A stretch of DNA of 64,000 bases, taken from NCBI GenBank assembly GCA_016718275.1, contig JADKEA010000010.1:115907-179906 (forward strand), in the 5' to 3' direction. The position numbers were made by a program, and so were the translations under genes. Below the pieces are notes generated by a model. That model saw only the letters and a program-made list of their open reading frames with translations, was not told where the DNA came from and did no database searches. Source of the DNA: Candidatus Villigracilis affinis. Its GTDB lineage: Bacteria; Chloroflexota; Anaerolineae; Anaerolineales; Villigracilaceae. How positions within the stretch are numbered: position 1 is the stretch's first letter; every line of letters begins with the position of its first letter. This document shows, one piece after another, positions 38,530-48,900 of this stretch.

Positions 38530-40287
38530 TTATTGATTCTCGTCGTTATTGAGCGGGCCCATCTGAATAAAGGAGCGCGATACGCCCAGCACCTGTCCAA
38601 GTTCCTGAATGGTGGTTTGCAGGATATGCTTGAAATCTGTGGATGCGCCAATCTGGGTGGTGACTTTCGCGATCGTTTCTTCCTGATCTGCTCGGCGGAC
38701 GGTTTCTTCGAACAGGCGGGCATTTTCAAGCGCAAGCGCCGCCCGATCTGAAATGGATTGAACCATGGCGACTTCGTCTTCGGTCCAGCGCCTGTTCTTT
38801 TCAGTTGCCTGAACGTGAATGATGCCGATCACCTGGTCGCGGAATTTGACTGGGATTGCCAGGGTGGGGGGGATGTTCCTCGAAGGCTGGGCCAGTACAA
38901 CGGTCTCGCCAGATGCGAGGGCTTGTTCCGTGGCTGGATCATTTAACTGGCGTGCAGTTGCGATCGTCCCATCTGATAGGTAGGAAAATCCAGATTCTGT
39001 ACCTTGTTTTCTTTGCTGTTTATTCGCTTGGAAAAATTGTTGTGCAGCAAATCCAGAGTCGCCCTGCTCGGCGATAATAATGTTGTTGATGACGATTGCG
39101 ATTTGATTGGCGAGTGTGCTTAACAGATTTGCATCTTCATCCTTGAATGCGGATTGCTGCGTGCTCTGCACATCCAATACGCCGATCACCTTGGACCCGT
39201 ATTTGAGCGGCAGGGCGATTTCCGAACGGGTTTTTGGAAGGTCGGGGTTGTTGAAAAAGACGGCATCAGTTCCCGTGTCGAGCGCGATGCGCGGACGAGC
39301 TGCTTGTGCAACGTATCCCACGATGCCTGTACCGCCAACTTTTAGCTGATGATGTCGTTCAACCATATGCTGACCGCCTTGACTGTTTGCGGCTCGCAAC
39401 ACGGCAAATTCGCGATTTTTGTCGAGCAGGAAAATTCCAATATGATAAAAGCCGAGTTTTTCACTGATCGACCTTGTGATCAGGTTGAGCAATTCCTTGG
39501 GCTTTTGATCCACATTTGCAGAAATTTCCTGTGAGATCTCAGAAATGACCTGAAAGCGGGCGGCTCTTTCCTGTACCTGTTGATTTGCTTTTTCAAGTTC
39601 GGCCGTTCGTAAATCGATTCGTTGTTCAAGGCTTTCTTTCACATCTTCGAGTTCACGGTTGATATCGGTTAACTCTTTTAATTTTTCCCTGTCCAGATAT
39701 GCGCGGAATACCTGAATGCTGTAAAGGATCATGCCGATCGAAAATACGATTCCGCCGGTGCGGCCGATGTTGGCTGAAAGCTGCTCCGATGAATTTGCGA
39801 TCAGGGAGATATCTGAATAAAAGGGAGCGGTAAAGGTCGCGATCGTTGAAAGAATCACCAGGCCGAGGAACCCTCGTTGTGAAAGTAATGCACTCGAGAT
39901 CACGAGCGAAATGTGTACAGTCGAAGCAATAGACGCTTCAATGCTGGTAACTTCGCCCTGGTAAATCCTGAAAAAACCGATCGCTGTAAATGCGTAGGAA
40001 AATAGGTAAGTTCCCAGTTTGTAGTATTTGGTTCTGCTCAAGGCATAGGATATAAGCGAGATAAGGGTCAGGAAAATAAATACGCCGTAACTGCTTGGTC
40101 CATAAAGCAGCACAATGAAAAAGAGCAGGCTTAGCACAAGCGCGAGACTGGATAGTAATTGTGCGCGGCGAAACTCACTCACCTCTTTGATCGAGGAGTC
40201 GGGAGTGATCAGTCTTTGTGCCATTTCGCGAATGCGCTCAAAACGGGATGCGTTTTGGCTGTTAAAAGGCGGTCTGGATGTTGTCAT
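38530..40287 (-). CDS. array sensor 5: short membrane GAF protein, no output domain
   Basis: The 585-residue protein starts with a soluble region of about 45 residues (MTTSRPPFNSQNASRFERIR), then about six helices with many aromatic residues. A coiled coil (LEQRIDLRTAELEKANQQVQ) and GAF (EKLGFYHIGIFLLDKNREFA; PRIALDTGTDAVFFNNPDLP) follow. The linker here lacks the usual tryptophan (FFQANKQQRKQGTESGFSYL). Half GAF (LAIPVKFRDQVIGIIHVQAT) and tail (EETIAKVTTQIGASTDFKHI) are present. The gap to sensor 4 is 2 bases. Confidence 0.87.
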   Translation of the reverse strand: MTTSRPPFNSQNASRFERIREMAQRLITPDSSIKEVSEFRRAQLLSSLALVLSLLFFIVLLYGPSSYGVFIFLTLISLISYALSRTKYYKLGTYLFSYAFTAIGFFRIYQGEVTSIEASIASTVHISLVISSALLSQRGFLGLVILSTIATFTAPFYSDISLIANSSEQLSANIGRTGGIVFSIGMILYSIQVFRAYLDREKLKELTDINRELEDVKESLEQRIDLRTAELEKANQQVQERAARFQVISEISQEISANVDQKPKELLNLITRSISEKLGFYHIGIFLLDKNREFAVLRAANSQGGQHMVERHHQLKVGGTGIVGYVAQAARPRIALDTGTDAVFFNNPDLPKTRSEIALPLKYGSKVIGVLDVQSTQQSAFKDEDANLLSTLANQIAIVINNIIIAEQGDSGFAAQQFFQANKQQRKQGTESGFSYLSDGTIATARQLNDPATEQALASGETVVLAQPSRNIPPTLAIPVKFRDQVIGIIHVQATEKNRRWTEDEVAMVQSISDRAALALENARLFEETVRRADQEETIAKVTTQIGASTDFKHILQTTIQELGQVLGVSRSFIQMGPLNNDENQ

Positions 40288-40289
40288 GA

Positions 40290-42653
40290 TTATTCTCTCG
40301 CCTTTCTGATTTCGCCAGGAGGCTCGTTTCCTTTAATTTGGATCTCGGCCTGTTTTTGCCCATTGAATTGATTCAGCAACTGGAAAGTGACCGACGCATC
40401 GCCAAGCGCCTGCCCCAATTCCTGTACGGTTTCACGCAGGATGGCATCTGTATTGGAGATTGCACTGATGCGGGACGAGATATCTGAAACGAGCGCTTCA
40501 CGAGCACCTGTCTGTTGCGATTCTCGATAGAGACGAGCACTTTCCAAAGCACCGCTGACTTGGTCTGATAATGCGATCGCGAGATTGATCTCTTCCTGCG
40601 TCCAGGCTTCGGCGATCTCGGCTTTTTTCAGACGGATCGCACCGATGGTTTGTCCACGCACTTTGACAGGAATGCTGATCGTAAGATTATCATTTCCAAT
40701 GATGATGTCGCCCGTGTCAAACGCTTTTGCAATACTCGGCTCCACGACCTCGGAATGTGTTCGTGTGGTGGTGGGGGGAGTTGCAATGAAGCCGATACGA
40801 GGCTGGTTGCGCAGGATTTTGCTCCAGGCTTCACGGCTTAATTCGCTGTAGGCAGCCCTGGATGCTTCCAATGCTTTTTCGGTTTCATTGAACAGATTCG
40901 CATTTTGAATTGCAACGGCGAGTTGTTCTGCAAGGATCTGCAAAGTGGCGCTGTCTTCATCTGAGAAGGCCTGTGGCTCCGTGCTTTGCACATCCAACGC
41001 GCCGAGGATTTGTCCGCTGACGATAAGAGGGAGCGCCATTTCTGAGCGTGTTTCGGGCAGGTCTGGATTGTCAAAGTAAACAGCGTCCTTACCCACATCC
41101 AAAGCGATGCGGGCTTTTGCGTTTTGGGTGACATAACCGACAATGCCGGTCTCGCCGACTTTGAGCTGATGCCCTCTCTCAAGCATTCGACGTCCGCCTT
41201 CGCTGTTCGCCGCACTCAGAACTGCGTATTCCTTATGCTCATCCAGCAGGAAGATGCCAATATGATAATAGCCAAAGTTGTCGTTGATAAGATAGGTCGT
41301 TTGCTGCAACAACTCGGACAGGTCACGAAAGGATGTGATGGCTTTACCAACATCTGCCACAGCCTTTAAAAGAATGCTGCGTCTTTCGGTTTCCCGTGTG
41401 CGTTCGGCAATACGCTCTTCGAAGTTGGAGAATGTATTCTGCAGGTCGGAAGTGATGTTGTGGAATGCATTCGAAAGATCTTCCAATTCATCACGTGTGT
41501 GAATTTGGACCGGCTCTATGTTCCGAGTTATTTTGTCGGAAGAAAAACGGTTTACATAGAAGGTGAGTCGGCGCAGCGGTTCAGTGATCGATAAAGTGTA
41601 TACAAACAAAAATGCGCCAATGATGACAGCCACGATGGCAGTATAAATTCCAAGCGTGTTTTGCAGCTGCAGTGCAGACTGAAAAAGTTCAGCCTGTGGA
41701 AAAGCGAGCCCAAGCGACCAACCGGTTTCCAATCCGATGGGTGAGTAGGCAACGAACATGGAGCGTCCTTGTGGGTCGATTGTTTCCGCGAACCCTGAAT
41801 TTCCTTTGATCATCGAGGAAACCATACTTGCCCAACCTGAAGATTTCGGCGATTGCGCAGCGGCAATCATGGAGTCCACCATAGTTTGATATTCTCCGCC
41901 ATTCTCGCCGATCCCAAGGATTACACCTTCGGGACTCAATAAAAAGGCGTAACCGCTCTTTCCAACGGTTATCTGGTTTACGATGTTCTGTGTTTGCGAG
42001 AAGGCAATATCGGCTGTTGCCACACCTCTAAACTTGCCTGCATCATCATAGAATGGGGCGCTCCAGGTGACCATCCAAATTTCACCGCCTCCCGCGTCGA
42101 AATACGGCGGTGATAAAACAGGAGTATTTTTCTCTTTTGGCAGGGTATACCATTCCCAGCCAAAATAGTTGTACTCCGGGTTCCCAAGTTGGGTGAACTG
42201 CAACTCACCGCCAGGTGTGCGGCTGTAATAAGGTGACCAGTAATAGGCATTTGCCTGGAATTCGAACGGTTCATAAGCAATGGTGGAGCCGAATATTTGC
42301 TCGTTGTGGCTCAAGGTATTGCGAATGGCTTTTTTAATACTTTCTTCGTCATAGTTTCCAACCTCGGCAGATGCAGCCAGATCCACCGCTGACGTTTTTG
42401 TCCAGATCAGATTCGATCGAATCAATTCTGCCTTGGACGCCGTTTGAGCGATCAACTCGTTCTTGAGGGTATCAGTCAAAGCTGTTTTGGCCGCCTGGAT
42501 GCTCAAGTAGCTGGAGGCGAACAAGGCAAATAACAGCAGGAAAATCACCACCATTGGAAGTTTGATTCGCAGACTCACCCGACGGCCAAATAAGCCTCTC
42601 TTTGGAGGCATTGTCAATGATCTGGCTGATGTCTTGGCGCTGCGAGTGAGCAT
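40290..42653 (-). CDS. array sensor 4: dCache-HAMP-GAF protein with single N-terminal anchor
   Basis: The 787-residue protein has one N-terminal helix (about 30-50) and a double Cache domain rich in aromatics (YYWSPYYSRTPGGELQFTQL, WYTLPKEKNTPVLSPPYFD and IWMVTWSAPFYDDAGKFRGV). This is the form common in chemoreceptors. Helix two (about 330-350) leads to HAMP, a coiled coil, GAF (DNFGYYHIGIFLLDEHKEYA; ARIALDVGKDAVYFDNPDLP), half GAF (ISIPVKVRGQTIGAIRLKKA) and tail (EALVSDISSRISAISNTDAI). It is preceded by a 50-base gap, the largest inside the operon. Confidence 0.88.
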   Translation of the reverse strand: MLTRSAKTSARSLTMPPKRGLFGRRVSLRIKLPMVVIFLLLFALFASSYLSIQAAKTALTDTLKNELIAQTASKAELIRSNLIWTKTSAVDLAASAEVGNYDEESIKKAIRNTLSHNEQIFGSTIAYEPFEFQANAYYWSPYYSRTPGGELQFTQLGNPEYNYFGWEWYTLPKEKNTPVLSPPYFDAGGGEIWMVTWSAPFYDDAGKFRGVATADIAFSQTQNIVNQITVGKSGYAFLLSPEGVILGIGENGGEYQTMVDSMIAAAQSPKSSGWASMVSSMIKGNSGFAETIDPQGRSMFVAYSPIGLETGWSLGLAFPQAELFQSALQLQNTLGIYTAIVAVIIGAFLFVYTLSITEPLRRLTFYVNRFSSDKITRNIEPVQIHTRDELEDLSNAFHNITSDLQNTFSNFEERIAERTRETERRSILLKAVADVGKAITSFRDLSELLQQTTYLINDNFGYYHIGIFLLDEHKEYAVLSAANSEGGRRMLERGHQLKVGETGIVGYVTQNAKARIALDVGKDAVYFDNPDLPETRSEMALPLIVSGQILGALDVQSTEPQAFSDEDSATLQILAEQLAVAIQNANLFNETEKALEASRAAYSELSREAWSKILRNQPRIGFIATPPTTTRTHSEVVEPSIAKAFDTGDIIIGNDNLTISIPVKVRGQTIGAIRLKKAEIAEAWTQEEINLAIALSDQVSGALESARLYRESQQTGAREALVSDISSRISAISNTDAILRETVQELGQALGDASVTFQLLNQFNGQKQAEIQIKGNEPPGEIRKARE

Positions 42654-42703
42654 GTAACTTTCCTTTGGATGGCTGTTGTAGTGAACTAGAAGTTATGGTT
42701 TTG

Positions 42704-44389
42704 TTACTTTAATTTAAGTGAACTGGTGTTTTTTCTTGCTGGCAGGACTTCGGTTTGCGGTGCGCCGATGCTGATCTCTGCCTCCTTGAGGTCGAATACT
42801 CTACGAAGTTCGGTGGTTGCTGTGCGCACCACCGATTCAACATCCAAAGTTTCGCGAACGCGCGATGAAATGTTTGCAATGACTTGATTGCGCATGGCGT
42901 TTTTCTGCGTTTCATCCACAAGGCGGCTGTTTTCAAGAGCAAGGGCAACCTGTGCGGCCACTTTTTCCACAAGAATGCGTTCGCGTTCAGACCATGAAGC
43001 CGAAATGCCCTTCCGCTTCAAGACGATGTTTCCGATATTCTGCCCATGCAAAATCATGGGGATGTGCATGCCATCGCCTTTGTCGGCCTTCAGGTTCGAG
43101 AAAAGTGGGCGAACCCCGGCGGGGGTGTATTGATAGGCAGGTTTGTGACGACTCGTAAACTTTGACCATGTTTCGCGCGCTTGCAGGGTTGTGTTGGCTT
43201 CCAATTCGTAGACGAGGCTTTTTGTTTCATCCAACAGACGAACGTTATCGATGGAAATGGCGATCAGGTCAGCAAGTGTTTGCAGGACTTCAGCATCCTG
43301 TGAATCGAAGGCTTTGAGTTGATCGGAGTGAATATCTAGAATACCGATCACCTGACTGCGGACTGTGAGAGGCAGCATAATTCGTGATCGTGTGAGCGGG
43401 AAGTTCGGGTCACGAACAAAATTCGTCTCGCCAATGTCAAGGGAGATTTGCGGACGCCTTTGTTCGATAACAAGGTTCGTCATATTCAATCTGTTTGGCT
43501 CAATGCGGAAACCCTGCCCGATCAGCTGTTTGCCAGAAACGGACGATGCAGCTTGCAGGAAGGCTGTTTTTTTGCGTTCATCAAGCAGGTACAGACCCGC
43601 ATGATAATAACCAAATTGATCAGATATCAGCCGGGTTGATTCTTCCATCAACTCGGAAATGTTTTGGATCTCCGCGATCGTTCTGGTGACGCTTGTTGAT
43701 GAGCGAAGTTGGGAGGCGCGTGCTTCAAGTTCCTCGGTTCGTTCGCGGACCCTGTCTTCCAATCGTTCACGTTCAATTGTGAGTGCGCTGAATGCATTTT
43801 GCATCTCTTGAATAACACGTGTAAGCGCTTTCTTGAATTGGTTGATGGCAACGAGCAGAATCGCACTAATAATGGAGAAGTCGATCACATATGTTGCCCA
43901 GTCCACAATTGTGGTGACAGGTACGCCAGCGGCCGCAAACTTGTAAATGCCAAGTTGTTGTAAAGTGGCGATCGTAGCAAAGGTCAAAATACTCACAAGG
44001 AGCGCGATAAGATCAATACGCTTATCGAACAACAATGATGAAAGAATAATAAATGCGATAAAAAATACGCTTCCGTCGATCCACGGCCCCCATGAGAGAA
44101 TCGAATTCGTTGCAATTATATAAACCATAAAAAGCAGCGTGGCTGCTCGTACCGAGTACGGAGTCTTTAGAACTGTGATCGAGAGTAGAACAATATACAG
44201 AACTGGGAACAACACACGGTCGGTGACTGAAGCGGTGGGAAATGAAACTGCTATTAAGGCTGCACCCAGGACACAGGCAATACGTAAAACGGCAGAAATG
44301 AACTGCTCGCGCCACCCAATATAATCAAAGGCGGCTGGATTCGAACTGTCCACGGCAGGTGACTTGAAAAATGGATTGCTGCTATTCAT
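42704..44389 (-). CDS. array sensor 3: short membrane GAF protein, no output domain
   Basis: The ATG at 44389 follows GAGTGA and overlaps the stop of sensor 2 by 8 bases; a GTG at 44398 is an alternative. The product is about 561 residues. About six helices, a coiled coil (LEDRVRERTEELEARASQLR) and a more diverged GAF follow (DQFGYYHAGLYLLDERKKTA; where others have DVG.DA.FF it reads PQISLDIGETNFVRDPNFPL). Half GAF (MHIPMILHGQNIGNIVLKRK) and tail (NQVIANISSRVRETLDVESV) end it. With sensor 2 it forms the most diverged part of the array. Confidence 0.86.
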   Translation of the reverse strand: MNSSNPFFKSPAVDSSNPAAFDYIGWREQFISAVLRIACVLGAALIAVSFPTASVTDRVLFPVLYIVLLSITVLKTPYSVRAATLLFMVYIIATNSILSWGPWIDGSVFFIAFIILSSLLFDKRIDLIALLVSILTFATIATLQQLGIYKFAAAGVPVTTIVDWATYVIDFSIISAILLVAINQFKKALTRVIQEMQNAFSALTIERERLEDRVRERTEELEARASQLRSSTSVTRTIAEIQNISELMEESTRLISDQFGYYHAGLYLLDERKKTAFLQAASSVSGKQLIGQGFRIEPNRLNMTNLVIEQRRPQISLDIGETNFVRDPNFPLTRSRIMLPLTVRSQVIGILDIHSDQLKAFDSQDAEVLQTLADLIAISIDNVRLLDETKSLVYELEANTTLQARETWSKFTSRHKPAYQYTPAGVRPLFSNLKADKGDGMHIPMILHGQNIGNIVLKRKGISASWSERERILVEKVAAQVALALENSRLVDETQKNAMRNQVIANISSRVRETLDVESVVRTATTELRRVFDLKEAEISIGAPQTEVLPARKNTSSLKLK

Positions 44390-45971
44390 TATTGTCACTC
44401 ATGGATACTTCAATGTTTACTTCTGCGGCTTCGAGCGCACGACCCAATTCCCTGACAGTGGTTTGGAGAATACTATCAATGGTCGTGGATGCCCAAACCT
44501 TTGATGTGATTTCATTTACCAGCCGTTCGCGTGTGGCGATGGACTGACTTTCTTCCACAAGACGTGCGTTTTCGAGAGCCAGGGCCGCCTGAATAGCCAC
44601 GGATTCGATCAGGTTCTTCTGCTCGGGCGTCCAATCGTTTGCACTTGACATGTTGATCTGGCCGATGATTTGATCGCGCAGGGTAAGCGGAATCTCGATT
44701 TCTTGTTTTTCAATCGTTTCACTATCGCCAACTGCATATTCAAGTTTTTGGTCCGCTGCAAGCGATAACCAGGCACCCTTAAGATATTGTTGTTGGGTTG
44801 CACTCATTTCGGCGAGACTTTGTTGCGATTCTGTGAAAAGTCGGGAGTTTTCGATCGCGATCGAGATCTGATTCGCCATGTTTTGATATGCATCGGCGTC
44901 CTGCTGTAGGAATGCATTCTCTTTTGTAGAGTGCAGTTCCAGGGCGCCAATAACACGGTCGCCAATGGCTAGCGGCAACGCAATCTGTGAGCGTGTGTAT
45001 GGGAGCAGGGGATTATCAGATCGGACGGAATCCGTTCCCCCGTCAAGAGTGAACCGCACCTGCTTTACGCGGATGGCGGTGCCGACAGCACTTTTCCCAT
45101 TGATGTTCAAGTGGTGCTTGTTTTCGATCAACACCCTGCCTGCATCTCCGGTGGCTGCTCTTAGCTCGGCCCATTGATTGGTGGCATCGATGATGAATAT
45201 CGCCGTGTAATAACATTCCAATTCATCGCTGATCAAGAATACTGCATGATTGAGTAATTCATTGGGGTCAAGAATGGCGGTAATGGATCGCCCGACACGA
45301 TTGACCTTTTGAAGGAGTTGTGTGCGTTCGGTGACGCTATTCTCGAGGTTGTCACGTTCGTGTTTGAGAACGCTTAACGTACTCTGTATCTGTTTCTGCG
45401 TTTCGAAAATTGCGGCTTCCAAACGCTGGAATCCCAAAATGATGATCACACCAAACATGGTAATGGCGGCGCCTGCACTGATCCAGTCGCTTGGTTTTGC
45501 CGGTGATGCGTTTGGGTTGATTGGAATGAGCTGCCCATTTTGCATGAGCAAGCCGATCACCACAAACGTCAAGATGTCCAAAACGATTGCCGCAATACCG
45601 GCTCTGGGGGAAAGCATGAGTGTGGCGAAAACGATCAGACCGAGGAAGAAGAAAAGACTGTCGCCCAAGATGCCATGTGTAAATAGCTCACCCAGTGCCA
45701 GTGCGAAAATACTAAGAAGAAAAACGCCCATGCGTATTGAATACGGAAAGCGAATAACGGTAACGATCCCAGTCAATACATAAACCGATACGAACAACAC
45801 TTTAATGATCGTGTTGCCAGCACCGCTCAGTGCCGGAATTAAGGCAAGCACGCCCAACACCAGCGACCCGATCAGTAGAGGCATCGTAAATTGTTCACGC
45901 CAGGTTTTGTACAACTGGCGTGTGGCCTCTTCAGGACTATATTCTGGGTTGGTGGAATTGCTTTCCATCAT
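44382..45971 (-). CDS. array sensor 2: short membrane GAF protein, no output domain
   Basis: At 529 residues this is the shortest paralogue. A soluble start (MMESNSTNPEYSPEEATRQL) leads to six helices (about 33-200), a short coiled coil, and a GAF with DELECYYTAIFIIDATNQWA and the altered loop VRFTLDGGTDSVRSDNPLLP. Half GAF (IEIPLTLRDQIIGQINMSSA) and tail (ERLVNEITSKVWASTTIDSI) follow. Its start overlaps the stop of sensor 1 as ATGA at 45968-45971, which implies coupled translation. Confidence 0.86.
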   Translation of the reverse strand: MMESNSTNPEYSPEEATRQLYKTWREQFTMPLLIGSLVLGVLALIPALSGAGNTIIKVLFVSVYVLTGIVTVIRFPYSIRMGVFLLSIFALALGELFTHGILGDSLFFFLGLIVFATLMLSPRAGIAAIVLDILTFVVIGLLMQNGQLIPINPNASPAKPSDWISAGAAITMFGVIIILGFQRLEAAIFETQKQIQSTLSVLKHERDNLENSVTERTQLLQKVNRVGRSITAILDPNELLNHAVFLISDELECYYTAIFIIDATNQWAELRAATGDAGRVLIENKHHLNINGKSAVGTAIRVKQVRFTLDGGTDSVRSDNPLLPYTRSQIALPLAIGDRVIGALELHSTKENAFLQQDADAYQNMANQISIAIENSRLFTESQQSLAEMSATQQQYLKGAWLSLAADQKLEYAVGDSETIEKQEIEIPLTLRDQIIGQINMSSANDWTPEQKNLIESVAIQAALALENARLVEESQSIATRERLVNEITSKVWASTTIDSILQTTVRELGRALEAAEVNIEVSMSDNNE

Positions 45972-48900
45972 TGGTTATTTTCCTGTTTCGTGTCATCAGG
46001 TTTGATGCGGATTTTTGTGTAATGCGCGCCGGTAAGCCTTGAGAGTTCGCTTGCGGTCGTGTTTAGAATGGATTGAATATCCGTTGATCTGCGTATCTTA
46101 CTTGTCACTTCATAGATGAGACGTTCACGCTCGGCTTGTACACGGATCTGTTCCAACAATCGGGCATTGGCAATGATGGCTGCAAGGCTTCCGCCTAATG
46201 TGCCGAGCATTTCCTCGTCATTTTCAGTATAGGCGTCAGCTTGTTCACTCTCAACATTCAAAACGCCGAGCAATTCATTACGGTAGACAAGTGGAATTGC
46301 CAGTTCCGAGCGCGTGTTCGAGCTGACGCGTATATATCGCGGATCGTCGGTGACATCTTTTATGCGCAATGGGCGTTTGTGGGCAGCAGCCCAGCCAGTG
46401 ATGCCGCTTCCAATGGGTATTTGTACTTTGGCAACATCTTCAGCGTATCCCATGGATGCCTTGACTTCAAGCATGCTTTTCTCTCGATTTGCAAGCAGGA
46501 TTGTGACACGGTCGCCGCCAAGAGTGACCTGGAGGCCGTTGACCGCGTTTTCGAGTGCTTCTTCAAGGGTTGTTCCGGATGCGGCAGTAGTAGTGATGTG
46601 ATGCAGTAGACGGTGTTGAGAAAGATGTTCCTGGGTCTCTGCAAATAATTCAGTGTTGACCACGGCAATGGCAACTTGATCTGCAAGAATTTGCAGACTG
46701 CGCAATTTATCCTCTGTAAAAGCATATGGATGAACGCTTTGAACATCCAGCACGCCTAGAATTCGCTCACCGACCTTCAAAGGTACGGCTGCTTCCGAGC
46801 GTGTATCAGGGAAGAGTGGATTGGCATAATAGGTGGCATCTTTGGTTGTGTCGCCGACGACGAGCATCTCACCGCGGCTGCTTACATAACCGACAATGGA
46901 TTTTGATCCAATGCCGATCTTATACCCGGAACGCTTCATCTGGGTGCCCGCCTCACCAGTGGCTTCGCGGATCACAGCGAATTCGCCTGGCAGGTCATGC
47001 AAAAAGACGGATGCATGGTAAAAGTCAAAGCGTTCGCGGATGAAATTCACAGCTTTGATCAGCAGTTCATCAAGATTGAGGGATCCGCTGATGTCGCGTG
47101 CGATTTCCGCTGCAGTTTCCAGTTGGAGCGCCCTGTGCTGGCTTTCATCCAAAAGGTGGACGTTGTGGATCACGCCCGCCACCTGTCCAGCGATGGTATT
47201 GAAGAACTTTAAGTCGTCATCATCAAACGCATGTTCCTCTTCCAAATCTTGAATAATCAGCGCGCCAATGGGGTTATTCTGCACAAGCATCGGGGCGCCC
47301 ATCCAGGAGCGGCCGGGCTTGCCCGAAAACTTCGCGCCCATTTCGATCATTCTTTTTTCCGTATTTTCCACGATCATTAGTGGCTGACGCGTACGGATCA
47401 AAATCGATGTGAGGCCTTCTCCGAGGGGGAAGGATTCGATCGAGGTGATTTTTCCATCCTCATATGCAAATGGAATTCTGATGGTATTGTCTTTTTCATT
47501 GTAAAGCGCGACGATCATGCTGTAATCGCCGATGACTTGCTGTATTTTAGCGAGCAAATTCATGAAGAAGCTCTGCAAGTCGGAAGATGTCGCAACAACT
47601 TCGTTGATGGATACAAGAGCTTCCACCTCTCGCAAATGCTTTTCTGTTTGCTGGATTGCATCCACTTTTTCCATCGTTACTGCCATGAGATCAGCCAGAT
47701 TGGCGTAAGGCTGCATGGTCGCGTTGGATAGAGATCGTTGAGCCCCGCCCATGGTGATGAAAGCGATCAATTCTCCGCTTTTTCTGAGGGGCAAAAAAGC
47801 GGCAGAGTCGAGTTTGAGCATTTGCATAATGCTCACGAGAATGGCGGGTACACCATTCTCTGTGGCTGAAGCGATCACCGGTCCACCAAACAGATAGTTT
47901 TCGATTTCGGCTAAACTTGCCTCGTTGTGACTCGGCAGTTTGATGTTCCCTTTAATTCCGTTGGAATGAGAGAATAATTCCAGTTTTTTGGTTATCGTAC
48001 GGAAAACGCTGACAGAATAGGGCGCATCCTTCAGAATTTTGCTGCCGATCTCAAATATTTCGCTTTCAGTATTCGCTTCTGCGATCAATCTGCTTGAGCG
48101 ATAAAGATGTGACAACTCTTCAAAATTGACCTGGCTGGTTTCGGTCAGACCGGCTGTTTGAATGGCAGTAGCTGTCTGGCTGGCCAACGTTTGCAGCATG
48201 GCAACTGTTTCAGAGTCATCAAATGCTCCAACTTGTGTACTTTGCACATCAAGAACGCCAAGCACCAGATGCCCGATGGAAATTGGCAGGCTTGCTTCAG
48301 AGCGGGTTTCAGGTAGTAATTCGTTTTTTAAATGGATCGGGTCTTCAGAAACATCTGACGCGATACGCGGTTGATTATTTGCGCTGACCCAGCCAATGAT
48401 TGAATCTGAATTTACTTCCAGACGATACTTTCTTTTTATCAACCCGCTGGTTGCTGAGCCAAACCCGGTCTTGAATTCAAGAGTCTTTCCGCTTTGATCC
48501 ATCAGGAATACACTTGCCTGATAAAAACCGAACTGCTGAACAAGAAGTTCAACGGTCTTATCGAGCACTTCATCAAGACTTGAAAGTGAAGTGACGTTTT
48601 GCGCCACTTCCGCCGCAGTACGGATCTGGCGGCTGCGCTCTTCAACAGTTTGCTCAAGGGAACGATATAAGTTTCCCACCTCATCAGCCATTCGGTTGAA
48701 GGAATTGGCCAATAGCCCAACTTCATCATCTCCTTTAACTTCCGCGCGCTGACTCCAGTCTCCATCAGCAAAACCGTGGGCGATTTGAGAGAGGGATCGC
48801 AGCGGTTTAATGATGCGAACGGTCCAAAAGACAAGCACGAGACCGGTTGCAATCAATGCCCCCATAAACAGCAGGATCGTAAACGGGGCAAGGCTTCCGA

